DNA from: Chalara sp. BL73
Lineage: Eukaryota; Ascomycota; Leotiomycetes; Helotiales
DNA length: 64,000 nt
Direction of reading: 5' to 3'
Assembly (NCBI GenBank): GCA_918026815.1
Contig: CAKJVC010000190.1
Span: forward strand, 1-64,000
Below are positions 33,565-43,483 of the stretch, piece after piece. Positions within the stretch are counted from its first letter, which is position 1, and every line of letters starts with the position of its first letter. Made by a program: the position numbers and the translations under genes. The notes beneath the pieces were generated by a model. The model worked only from the letters and a program-made list of their open reading frames with translations, made no database searches and had not been told where the DNA came from.

Positions 33565-34859
33565 CTACCGACATTCGGACCGCACGCTCGATGCGAACTC
33601 CTTATACTCCTCAATAACCGTATTGATCCTCCTTATTCTTACGGCAGCAGCAAGGTCTGTGAGCACTGCCACAGTTGTATCCCAATCGATGCATGCGTTC
33701 GTTATGCTCACACCTCTCTCTAATAGTGCTGGTCCACCAGCAGGTATATCCTGTCTGCCTGATTTCAGATTTGACTCAATCATGACACCGACTATACCAG
33801 CATCCCCAGCTCGTATCTGATCTGAGACATCCTTTGCAACCAAACGCTGGTTATTGTGATCCTTTTGGGAGTTGCCTAGTAATGTTAGGACATTATACAT
33901 CTAGTATGGCTGAAATGAATACCATGCGAGATATCCACCATAACAACACCTGGTCTTCCTCTCTTACCGAGCATTTGCCTGGCTTTCAGGACTTCCTGCG
34001 CTTGAAAATTTGGTCCCCTCGTGCCGCCGCGTAAAATAACAAATCCCATATTGTTACCCTGTGTTTTCTTGATCGCTGATAGCCCGTGTTGAGTGAATCC
34101 TATGTAGTTGTGCCTGGAGGCCGCAGACTCAACGGCATCAATGGCAACGCTTAGTCCGCCATCTGTGCCATTCTTGAAGCCAATGGGGAATGGTAGGCCT
34201 GAAGCAAGTTCGCGATGAAGCTGAGATTGTGTAGTACGAGCGCCGATTGCACCAACTGATAGGAAGTCTGCAAGAAATTGTGGAGTAAATACGTCAAGTA
34301 GTTCGCTCGCAATCGGCATGCCTTTGCTTGTAATATCGGAAAAAAGTTGGCGCGCTATACGAATTCCTTTGTTAACCTGGAATGAATCATCCATATCTGG
34401 GTCGTTAATGAGACCTTTCCATCCCACAGTTGTGCGAGGTTTTTCAAGATATGCACGCATGACAATTACTAAATCATCTGAAAGAAGTGCAGAGGCTTCT
34501 TGTAGAAGGTCCGCATATTCGAGTGCAGCATCCGGGTCATGCAAGCTGCATGGACCACACACAACGATAAGTTTATCAGATTTCTGAGAAATGATGTCCG
34601 CGACTTTATCACGGTAGGTCTGGACTGTAGCTGCTGAGGCTGGTGTCTACGAGAGAGTAAGTATGGTGGTTCAATGGGAAAGCAATCTAATAAATACCAT
34701 GGGAATCTCATACCGAAGAAGCTCAGGGCGAACCAACGGTAACTCTTGGACATCTGAATCGATCAACGCCAAGTCAAATTGAGTAGGAGAAGTCTTACTC
34801 TTAACACCTCCCTTTGGACTCTGAAGCTCATTCAGAGAAAGAGGTGTAACACTAGGCAT
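33565..34859 (-). CDS. Cluster-borne DAHP synthase (class I)
   Basis: Model 34859-34698, 34646-33923, 33875-33565; in frame, 398 aa. The first codon of the longer open frame is TTG, so ATG 34859 is chosen. Motifs: VVCGPCSLHDPDAAL, MRAYLEKPRTTVGWKG, GARTTQSQLHRE, GFKNGTDGG, ILRGGTRGPN, HGNSQKDHNNQ and ESNLKSGRQ. All the substrate-binding loops of fungal Aro3/Aro4-type 3-deoxy-D-arabino-heptulosonate-7-phosphate synthase are present at normal length. It condenses phosphoenolpyruvate and erythrose-4-phosphate, the first shikimate step. The usual DCSHGNS motif reads DISHGNS here. A second copy of a housekeeping enzyme inside a cluster points to demand for aromatic precursors, consistent with an arylpyruvate-using synthetase. 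It shares a 634-bp divergent promoter with the hemerythrin-like gene. Confidence 0.93.
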
Positions 34860-35493
34860 ATCCAACGAATGGCCGCGGGCTCCTGGGTGTTACCTTTAGG
34901 AAAATAACTTTTTAGGTTGAGGTTCTTCGATGGCCAGGACTGATTCCGTAATTAACTCAAGTTTCTTAGATAGTCATGAATTCCCGGATCCCGGTCCCTC
35001 CAAACATCAAATATGCCACGTAATATGTAGGCGGTTGAGTCACCCAATGTATTTATTTCCATGGCTACAAGTTCTTTTGCATCTTTTAAATTTGAGTTTC
35101 ATTACAGCCGCAGGCTACGCACTAGACTATTGCATTTAGCGCCTATTGAAATTGTCGACTCGAGAGACTTTAACAACGGAATTAAAAAACAAGCTGCTCC
35201 AGATAAACGTGGATTCATATTTTGAATTAAACTATGTGCCTCTATTTACTACCAATTCCGCGGACGTGGCTGTCAGAAACTAACCTCGACGTATTGAGGC
35301 ATTGCGTTCTTGTTCTACGAAAATTAGAAGGAACCATCCTCGGCTTACGGTAATTGACCGAGCCAACACAAATTTGCATAGAAAAGCCACCAGAAATTGG
35401 CCAGCGCTATCAAGTCTCACTGTGCACAACAGCACACATAATTGAAGATGATGAATTTCTACGTCTTCATGGTTGCTGATTTCTATCACAGCT
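34860..35493. promoter_or_regulatory. Divergent promoter, DAHP synthase / hemerythrin-like
   Basis: 634 bp between two divergently transcribed starts. It contains the palindrome at 34984-34994 and a partial match TCGGCTTACGG near 35340. No gene. Confidence 0.55.
34984..34994. promoter_or_regulatory. AflR-type palindrome, divergent promoter
   Basis: CCGGATCCCGG (CGG-N3-CCG; one mismatch to TCGSWNNSCGR), 125 bp upstream of DAHP synthase and about 500 bp upstream of the hemerythrin-like gene. Confidence 0.5.
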
Positions 35494-36416
35494 ATGCTAA
35501 ATGAAATGGAGAATTCATGGGCATCTGGCCCATTCAAACTCCTAAAAACACCTCGGTCAAAGCTGAATGTAAGAATTCTCAGCATAGAAAAACTAATGAC
35601 ATACTGATTATTAGTAGGGCCGACCGGAGACTAATTCCTGTAGTAGTGCTACGGATATGGCACTCGTCCATAACTGCATAATCCGAGGCCTCAACGCAAT
35701 ATATCGTCAGGCGCCATACGTCAGTACTCGGAGCGATATCCACGACTTCATTGGGTACATTAAAGCATGGTGCCTTACACTCTCAGTACACCATGACACG
35801 GAAGAAGCAATTAGCTTTCCTCTACTAGAAGCTATGACCGGTGTGAAAGGCATCATGAATGCAAATGTGCTTCAACACGAAGCATTTCATCATGGACTAA
35901 AAGCCTTAGAAGCCTACGCAACAGCCTGTCAAGACTATAAAGCAGCCTATGATGGGAACTTCGTACGGGAGATCATCGACAAGTTTGGCCCGACATTAAC
36001 CGTTCATTTAGCGGATGAGATTAAAACACTAGAGGCCATGGACGATTACGAAGAGAGAATAGATTGGGAATTATGGACTGAAAAGACAAAGGAGCACGCT
36101 ATAAATCTTCCTGGCATGGTTCGTACCCCTTCCACTCTATCACAGGTTACGTGCAAGTGATTTGATGGCCATTATAAATCTAACATCAGTGTATTAGGAG
36201 TACGCTGCACCAATGATACTGACAAATATGGACGTTACCTTTGAGAAAGAGCTACACAGGGAGCACTGGCCTCCGTTTAATTGGTTGTTGGTTCTCTTCA
36301 TTCGATGGTACCTAATGCCGAAGCAAAAGGATCTATGGAAATTTTCGTCTTGCGACTCTTATGGAGTGCCAAGGAAATTTCCCTTTCTTGAATCAGAGTC
36401 GAGTTGTGCCAGCTGA
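35494..36416 (+). CDS. Hemerythrin-like (HHE) domain protein
   Basis: Model 35494-35568, 35618-36145, 36198-36416; in frame, 273 aa. ATG 35506 is an in-frame alternative. Exon 1 supplies the family's N-terminal WASGPFKLL segment. The four-helix HHE region carries ALVHNCIIRGLNAIY, HHDTEE, LQHEAFHHGL and TVHLADEIKTLE, so the iron-ligand histidines and glutamates are present. The C-terminus (TFEKELHREHWPPFNW, then WKFSSCDSYGVPRKF) is the typical tail of fungal members. The donor at 36145 is the less certain junction. The family binds a di-iron or similar centre; the biochemical role in metabolite clusters is not established. Divergent from DAHP synthase. Confidence 0.87.
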
Positions 36417-36816
36417 ATAATAGTAGTAGATTTTGGTTGTGGTTGTCAGAAGTTAACTCGACGGTGGCGTAATCCAGAACTTTAGACCAGGGTCGCTACC
36501 AAGGCCGCTTGCTAGTAATGAAATAGCCATTTAGTAAAGAACAATGCGCTTACGTAAAACTGCAAGGTACTGATTGGGTTTCAGGATAATCCGGAAAAGT
36601 TTTCGTGGCACTCATCTTGGCTGCCGCAGGTAAGCTGACTGGTACATGCAGTTGCCATCTCGGTTCCCGAGGTGCCGATTCTAGGCTTTGTTTACTTTTT
36701 GTCTTTATTTTTATTTTCACCTTTTGAATTTCTAGCGATTTAAAATCTCGCAGATTCTTTTCACCTTCATCTCAATTCAGTTTTTGATTTCGTTAAATCT
36801 GTTATAGTATATTAAG
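36417..36816. other. Promoter region of DUF1295-like gene
   Basis: 400 bp, no gene; contains the AflR-type site at 36660-36670. Confidence 0.5.
36660..36670. promoter_or_regulatory. AflR-type operator, DUF1295-like promoter
   Basis: TCGGTTCCCGA, a full TCGSWNNSCGR match and CGG-N3-CCG palindrome, about 147 bp upstream of ATG 36817. Confidence 0.65.
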
Positions 36817-37666
36817 ATGGAAAAGAAGGAGGGAATACTAGCTGCACCTCCTGATCATGTATCAAGAACTAAAGGATCTTCTCCATTTGGTTCTACCATC
36901 TTTGTTGGTCTCCGCACCATTGATGTCTTCATACAATATGGAATCATTGCTAAAGGGTACGGTGCCCTTGCCATCACAAAACTTGGCGGATCTGCCATAG
37001 ATATCAGCTCTTCGCCAAACATGGTCCTTGGGCTCCCTCTTTGGCCTCTAGCAATTATAGGAATGTCAGCAGGGGGTGCTATAAAGCAAGTTTATTGTCT
37101 TCTAGCACTCTCCGAGCAAGAAATGCCCGCCAGACTTTCAGTCATTGTCGGATTGGCGAATACATTTACCAACTCTCTCAACGCATTGATCTTCAGCAGC
37201 GCTTTATTCTCTCCAACAAACAAAATAAATAACCTGAACGAGGTCTCACCTGTGTTAGTCGCCGGCGTGGCATTGTATGCACTTGGAATTTTAGCCGAGG
37301 TCATTGCGGAGATTCAACGTTCTAGATTCAAGTCTAACCCAGGAAACAAAGGAAAACCATACACTGAAGGCCTATTTTCCTTAGCAAGACACATAAACTA
37401 TGGGGGTTACACAATTATGAGGGCTGGACATGCAATGGCTTCAGGAGGATGGATCTGGGGATTTGTAACGGGATCTATCCTGCTCTATGATTTTGCCACC
37501 AGAGCCGTTCCTGCGCTCGATTATTATTGCTCCAACAAGGTAAGTAGTTAGATATTTTCATATATTCTCATGATGCCAAGCAGAATTTAACTTCTCGTAG
37601 TATGGCACCGCGTGGATAGCATTCAAGAAAAAGACAACAACCAAGTTGATTCCGGGAATCTACTAG
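36817..37666 (+). CDS. DUF1295/steroid-reductase-like membrane protein
   Basis: Model 36817-37539, 37601-37666; in frame, 262 aa. Several hydrophobic segments (around residues 25-45, 60-90, 100-130, 140-165 and 205-230). The C-terminal region EGLFSLARHINYGGYTIMRAG, interrupted by a membrane span, then ends SNKYGTAWIAFKKKTTTKLIPGIY-type sequence across the intron. The pattern of R-H-x-N-Y and a final KYG...YKKRT...IPGI-like tail is that of DUF1295 / 3-oxo-5-alpha-steroid 4-dehydrogenase / ICMT-fold enzymes. These are membrane NAD(P)H-dependent reductases or methyltransferases. It may reduce a double bond of the product. The family is clear; the reaction is a guess. Confidence 0.8.
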
Positions 37667-37951
37667 AATATTAGGAAGATCTTTTGATAGAATCCCTGAT
37701 CATGATAAAAGAAATCCATCAACTGTTATTTTTCTTTTTTAATCGCGGGTTTTGGTATTCGCAAAAACTTTTGATAAATATTGCACAGATACATAATCCA
37801 AGGAGCATAGGGTTCAAGAAAATAGTTGTCCAATAAATAAATTTATTCTCATCTGTTCTCTTTCCTAAAACAAGTCACGATTAATGCGTCACTGAATATT
37901 ATCGTTTCTTTAATCCTCAAAGCGGCAACGTGAAGTTTGCAGTACATACAA
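37667..37951. other. Convergent intergenic, no gene
   Basis: 3' flanks of two convergent genes; AT-rich, nothing recognised. Confidence 0.5.
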
Positions 37952-39166
37952 CTAAGAGAGCTCTTTGCATTCAAAAGGCAAACCACTCTCCTGTCTAATA
38001 GCGCCGTAGATTCCAGAGATGTCACCCTTTGATCCAGCATGTGTGCGCACCATCTTCATGTGCTCATTTACCACTTCGTACGCTTTTAGCTTGGCTCCGC
38101 ATCCAGCAGCAAGACCCAAAACTTGGCCGGCAAGGTGAATTGCCATGTCAATAGCCACCACAGGCTAAGACCAATTGCATCAGTAGTAAATTCTATTCTT
38201 CGGGGATGGAAGGCATACCTCTTCACGATTATAGTAGTCGCCACTCACCATTCTTTTGGAGTACAGAAAGAATGGTCCAGGGAAAATCGCGCTAATGAAT
38301 TTTTGTAGATTGGCATGGCCAAGCCCTGTTTTCTCAGCCAACACATGGCCCTCTGCAACTGTTTCAATCATATTAAGAATGAATACATTGCCAATTACCT
38401 TTAGCAATGAAGCTTTTCCATGTTCCTCTCCGCTGAAATCAATGACTGCTCTTCCGATTCTGTGCATATCCCAGATGTCAATAGCTAGAGAGACTTTTCA
38501 AACTGGAATTAACGCTTGATAAGGCGAAACACTTACACGCCAGTGCAGTACGGTAACACTTTTTGAACAAGTTCTGGTATTCCTGCAGGAACGCAGGTGA
38601 GCATTCCAGCTTCTGCCATACTCGGCTCTCCAAAGACTGCGTTACAATACTAAGCAGATAGTCATAAGAGACACTAGATATGTCTTATTTCAAAGCAATG
38701 AGAAATCAACTAATAGTGAATAATACCTGGCATAGTAACAATTCCACCTCCAGCAGCCTCAATTCTTTCAGCTAATGCATTACTTGACTTTGGCTCTGTG
38801 GTTGAGCAATTGACAAATAACTTCCCCTTGATGTCGGCTTTCAGAGCTATGTCGAAGGCCGCATCAACAGCATCGTCATCTGTCAAACAAGAAAAGATAA
38901 TGTCTGATCTTTCGACTGCCTCTTGGATTGAATTTGCGATAGTACAGCCTCCGATTCGCTTGGCTAAATCTATCGCTTTCTTAGACGTCCGGTTGTAGAC
39001 AATCAGTGATTTGTCAAGATTCCCCTTCTGTACTAAGTTTTTGCACATTGCCTAGAATAAAAATCAGATGCAGTACTGTAGGGAGTTTATATTTTCGAAT
39101 ACGCCAATAATTGTCACGTACCTGACCCATATTGCCCAAGCCAATGTATGCTATCTGAGGCGCCAT
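37952..39166 (-). CDS. 3-hydroxyisobutyrate dehydrogenase-like enzyme
   Basis: Model 39166-39122, 39051-38727, 38636-38537, 38459-38219, 38164-37952; in frame, 307 aa. N-terminus APQIAYIGLGNMGQAM, the GxGxxG NAD(P)-binding motif of beta-hydroxyacid dehydrogenases. Then IVYNRT and FVNCSTTEPKSSNAL (substrate-binding D/N-C-S-T loop), MPVFGEPSMAEAGML, and GRAVIDFSGEEHGKASLLKVIGN-region with the catalytic Lys (G-x3-K-x3-N). A C-terminal domain with VVAIDMAIHLA follows. The length is normal. The enzyme would interconvert a beta-hydroxy acid and an aldehyde or keto acid, possibly trimming or reducing an intermediate. It shares a divergent 405-bp promoter with the O-methyltransferase. Confidence 0.88.
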
Positions 39167-39571
39167 TATTATGTTTGCTGATTTCAAATGCAGCTGTTGA
39201 CTGGCATAGTTCTTATTGTTATTTTAGGATTAGATTTAAAATTTGACACAAAGCTTCCCAGGCTGTTGGACTTATGGGATCTCGGTCCCCGGTGGTTGTT
39301 GCGGATTATCCAGAGAGCCGGGTTCGCTTGTAGCATGATGGGCCTGTAGGGATACGAGCGGCGATTACCTGCAGAACTTTGCAGGACAAAAAGAATAGAG
39401 TAAGCTTGATTACGTTTCCGGCATCGGCTACCCTGATGTTTACATAGTTCTCTTTCAACTTTCAAAGCTTTTTAGATTTAACTATTGAAGTGTTCGAACA
39501 CCAAGATAGACCAACTGAAAGGCTCTTTTACAAATTTTATTTGAAGCCTCTTAGACAAACCAGAACACAAT
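39167..39571. promoter_or_regulatory. Divergent promoter, dehydrogenase / methyltransferase
   Basis: 405 bp with the palindrome at 39282-39292 and a partial match TCGGCTACCCT near 39424. No gene. Confidence 0.55.
39282..39292. promoter_or_regulatory. AflR-type operator, divergent promoter
   Basis: TCGGTCCCCGG, a full TCGSWNNSCGR match with CGG-N3-CCG, 116 bp from the dehydrogenase ATG and 280 bp from the methyltransferase ATG. Confidence 0.6.
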
Positions 39572-41045
39572 ATGAGTTTACTTGAGGAGTATGCCGCCGA
39601 AATTACGGCCCAAGCTATAAAGATGACGGAGTTGCTAAAAAAGAAAGATTTAGCTCTTCCATCTTTCTCTCGTGATGGACCGTCTTCAGTGCCTGCAGGC
39701 CCAGAATATAAGGAAGTACAGGAAGCTCGTATGTCACTCATTGATGCTGCAGCAGCAATCCAGCACCTTGCAGTTGGCCCAGAAGATTGGATTAAATGGC
39801 AAGCATTAACGGTAAGATTTTAATCTCTCTAAGTTGGCTGTAAGATGCCGGATGAGTAAATACTGATGAATGATGCTTTAGCTCAAACACGATATGTTTG
39901 TCCTCACAGCCCTTGCTCACTTCGACGTGTTTTCTGCTGTGCCTTTGAACAGCGAAATCTCCTATGCCGACCTAGCTACCAAAGTGGGAGTTTCAATCAA
40001 TCATATCAGACGCATTATTCGACACGCTATGACTAACAACATTTTCGCAGAGTCGAGACCAGGTTATGTAATACATACAGCTACATCAGCTATCCCAGTT
40101 AAATTTCCTACTATTAAAGCCTGGATTGGACATAATGGGGACGATGTAGCCTCAGCCAGTGTGAAAGTCATTGAAGCGATGACAAGATGGGGATATAGCC
40201 AAGAACCAGCTGAAAGCGGGTTTGGAATTGCTTTTGGCCTCGATACATCCGCAGGACGAGATAGCGTGTTTACTTTCGTTCAACAAGATGGCGATGGCGA
40301 GAACAAAGGTTGGAGAATGAAGCGGATTGGTCAAGCTATGGAGAGTATGAAAGGTACTGGGGCTTATGATGTTAGCCATATACATGCTGGTTTTGATTGG
40401 GGCGGTTTAGGAAATGCAAAGGTAGTTGATGTAAGTGCTGTTGCTCTCGGATTTCTCTAAATTTCGTGTGCCTGGTCCCCACTTGGCAACTTCTCTCCCT
40501 CATCCAACCATGGTACTTACCAGTTATAGCTCGGTGGTTCTGTTGGACATCTATCATTTGAAATCGCTCGCAAGAACCCAAATATTTCATGCGTTGTCCA
40601 GGACTACGCAGCGCTCGAGCCACAATTTCACCAGCTCTGTCCAAAAGAGCTAGTCGACAGAGTATCCTTCCAGGGTCATGATATCTTTACACTGCAACCA
40701 GTCAAATACGCCGACGTTTATATTTTTAGATTTGTATTCCATGATTGGCCGGACTCCCATTGCGTGCAGCTATTACAGTCTGTGATCCCTGCTATGAAGC
40801 CAACAAGTAAGATTTTAATTGTGGATGGCATTGTTGATCGGTGGGAAGATGTCAAAAATAAGACTATGGACAGGCTTGTTACATCAATAGACCTTCAAGT
40901 CTGGGCTATGATGAATGCGAAGGAAAGGACACAGGAGGACTGGGTGGAGTTGCTAAAGAGCGCGTCCCCAAAGTTGACAGCAAAAACATTCTGTAAGCCT
41001 GAAGGAAGTGCCGCGGGTTTCATCGAAGCATTTCTCTTAGACTAG
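39572..41045 (+). CDS. SAM-dependent O-methyltransferase
   Basis: Model 39572-39811, 39882-40430, 40530-41045; in frame, 434 aa. The N-terminal winged-helix dimerisation region (residues about 60-170, FDVFSAVPLNSEISYADLA) is followed by KVVDLGGSVGHLSFEIA (SAM-binding G-G-S-x-G), VQDYAAL, and FVFHDWPDSH, where His is the catalytic base of COMT-type methyltransferases. The family resembles sterigmatocystin 8-O-methyltransferase and many cluster OMTs. It would methylate a phenolic, enolic or carboxyl oxygen of the pathway product. The second intron is 99 bp, longer than most here. Divergent from the dehydrogenase, with a shared operator. Confidence 0.92.
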
Positions 41046-41511
41046 GTTGAGGTGTTTGGCTCCTATGTCGGTGGACAGTTTAACCACTATTAAATGGAGA
41101 AGATTCAATCACAATGCCCATTAATTGCTTGCGGTGTTGTAAAAAAAATTTAAAAAATAATCCAAGGCAACTAAATTACATTAACGTAGCTCATAAGCAA
41201 CTCGGCAACACAAGAAACCTGTCACCTTTTTCTTAGCATTGTACAAATCTCTTTTAATATTGATTATTTTCTACTACAAAATAGCTTGTATATATAAAAA
41301 ATCCGATTTTATTTTTGCTGTTAATACCGCACCGAATTGCTTGGCCCAAGTGCCCCGGCCGTGCTATATAGTCTCAGACTGATACAGCACGTTAAAAGGA
41401 ATAATAACAATAATAACAATAGTATACTAAAATTAGAAATAATATTAAACCTTCTTAACTTCTTCTAAATAAGTAAATAAAAGAAATCTTAAAGTAGAAA
41501 AAGAAAACTAT
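41046..41511. other. Intergenic, AT-rich, no gene
   Basis: 3' flank of the methyltransferase; contains AATAACAATAATAACAAT simple repeats near 41400. Nothing else recognised. Confidence 0.5.
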
Positions 41512-41752
41512 TGTCATGTCCCGACCCTGGTCGAGCACGTGATCTGCTGCCGAGCCGCTAGGGTGTCAGAAATAGGAGGTATTAGGCAGGGAATCAATTA
41601 GAGGATCTGCGAAAGTATCACGGTGATAGACTACGGACTTGTAAAGGCTCTCAATGATGATGATATTATCTACAGCGATGAGCCGTAAATGAGGGGAAGA
41701 TATTTTCTAGTTCCTTGGCCTACTTAAGTAAGCCGATTCCTGACATAGGGCT

Positions 41753-42821
41753 ACCAATACACTGACACCATGGTGTCAGGGTGCGGATACGGATACGCCG
41801 GGCGTATATGTACGCCGGGGCGTATATCTTACTAAGCACAACCCCCATTTCCCTTTTCGGCACCACTACTCTACTACTCCTAGAATTGTGTAACAAACAA
41901 AAGGCAACAGGAAAGACTTTAGTATTCTCGATAGTAATGTAGCAGCTAAAGCCACAACAGTTTAAGTTATATGTTTTCGTAGTAGCTGCAAGCCTGTAAC
42001 TGCTGAAACTGCAAGCCTGTAGCCGCTGGAGCTGCAAGCCTGTAACCGTTATAGCTTTAAGCTTGTAGCTGCTGTAGCTTTAAGCTTGTAACCGCTGTAG
42101 CTGCAAAGTTTTAGTTGTTTTTTATATTTTCTGACTATACTGTAACTGTCAGTTTGTAGTTATTGTAGCTGTATGCTTGTAGTTGTTGTAGCTGTATATT
42201 TGTAGCTGTTGTAGTTGTAAGTTTGTAGCTGGCTATAGCGAAGCGTGCCGCTTGCAGCCCTAAAAGTACTACAGCTACAAATATACAGCTACAGCAATTA
42301 CAAGTATACAGTTACAACAATTACAAGTATACAGCTACAATAACTACAAACTGACAGTTACAGTATAGTCAGAAAATATAAAAAACAACTAAAACTTTGC
42401 AGCTACAGCGGTTACAAGCTTAAAGCTACAGCAGCTACAAGCTTAAAGCTATAACGGTTACAGGCTTGCAGCTCCAGCGGCTACAGGCTTGCAGTTTCAG
42501 CAGTTACAGGCTTGAAGCTTCAGCGCGTACAGGCTTGCAGCTACTACGAAGGCGTATGACTTAAGCTGTCGTGGTATACTAAAGTCCCTCTTGTTGCCCT
42601 TTGTTTGTTACACAATTCAGTTCTGGGAGTTGTAAAGTGGTGGTGCCGAAAGGGGAAATAGGGGTTGTGCTTAGTAAGATATACGCCCCGGCGTACATAT
42701 ACGCCCAGCGTATCCGTATCCGCACCCGTGTAGGTGTACCGAGCCCGGGGGGGGGGGGGGGGGGGGGGCGTCGTGCTTATTCAGCTCTAAACTGACACCA
42801 TGGTGTCAGTGTATTGGTACC
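41753..42821. mobile_element. Foldback element, ~0.5-kb arms, nested
   Basis: Two long inverted arms of about 490-550 bp around a short centre (about 42240-42260). The ends read ACCAATACACTGACACC and GGTGTCAGTGTATTGGT, each including the perfect 18-bp palindrome CTGACACCATGGTGTCAG. The flanks carry a direct repeat CCTGACATAGGGCT (41739-41752 and 42822-42835), the apparent target duplication inside the host LTR. Arms contain about 21-bp degenerate tandem units (GCTGTAGCTGCAAGCCTGTA-like). No protein is encoded. The length of the duplication and the long arms could suit a Mutator-like non-autonomous element, but that is a guess. Confidence 0.8.
42747..42768 (+). repeat. Run of 22 consecutive G
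   Basis: Inside an approximately 60-bp segment present in the right foldback arm only, between the CGCACC and CTGACACC positions. Potential G-quadruplex or assembly-sensitive homopolymer. Confidence 0.9.
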
Positions 42822-43312
42822 CCTGACATAGGGCTCCCTCGTGTATATATAGCCTGCTCTCCTCGAGCTCCTCTTCTTTCCTCAGCTATAGATTCTCGTA
42901 TGATACCACCGTTGCCCTCTGTATCTGTAGATCCACGGCGCGTGTCGGTACAACTATCGAGAGAAAAAGTTTTTAAAAAACGCCTTTACTAGCCAAACCT
43001 TTTACTATGAAATACTGTGGGGGGGATTGATTACTATTCTTTTCCTTATACGTACAAGGTTTGCGAATTTCTATAAGGAGAACTAGCCTTAAAGAACTGG
43101 AAAAAGATGTATAAAAAAGGTGAGCCTTGGCGAGCTACAAACTTCGTTTGAGAATACTCGAAATAGAGAATAATGTAATACAACTTAATAGTTTTATATC
43201 CCCACATCCTACACTGCGTAAATCTCAGTTTCTAGCCGTACTGCCATTTTTTAAAACTAAATCGGCGTCCTGCTTGACGTGTTGAGTGTCGCTCCAAATT
43301 CGGGATGGATTG

Positions 43313-43323
43313 CCGGACTCCGA
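43313..43323. promoter_or_regulatory. AflR-type operator 1, reductase promoter
   Basis: CCGGACTCCGA; its reverse strand TCGGAGTCCGG fully matches TCGSWNNSCGR. About 165 bp upstream of ATG 43484. Confidence 0.6.
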
Positions 43324-43327
43324 TGTC

Positions 43328-43338
43328 CCGGTTGCCGT
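43328..43338. promoter_or_regulatory. AflR-type palindrome 2, reductase promoter
   Basis: CCGGTTGCCGT (CGG-N3-CCG, outer bases differ), 15 bp after the first site, so the two form a tandem pair about one and a half helical turns apart. Confidence 0.5.
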
Positions 43339-43483
43339 GGGTTGTAATGTGACAACACATTTTTATATCCATTTTGATTATTTCACTTCAATTCATGTGA
43401 GAGAGGCCACAACTTACCTCTGGAGCCAAAGTATATTTTATTTCTACACATCAATTTTTAAGAGTTGAGGATTTGTCTATATA

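Larger units (their letters stand above)
41512..42952 (+). repeat. Solo LTR split by a foldback element
   Basis: Starts TGTCATGTCCCGACC and ends CGTGTCGGTACA, flanked by ACTAT on both sides (41507-41511 and 42953-42957), a 5-bp LTR-type target duplication. It is related to the solo LTR at 16822-16986: same start, same TATATATAGCC box and CCTCAGCTATAG, same CTCTGTATCTGTAGAT tail. Without the nested insertion at about 41753-42821 it would be roughly 360 bp. Confidence 0.87.
42958..43483. other. Promoter region of ferric-reductase-like gene
   Basis: No gene. Two AflR-type palindromes in tandem lie at 43313-43338. Confidence 0.5.
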
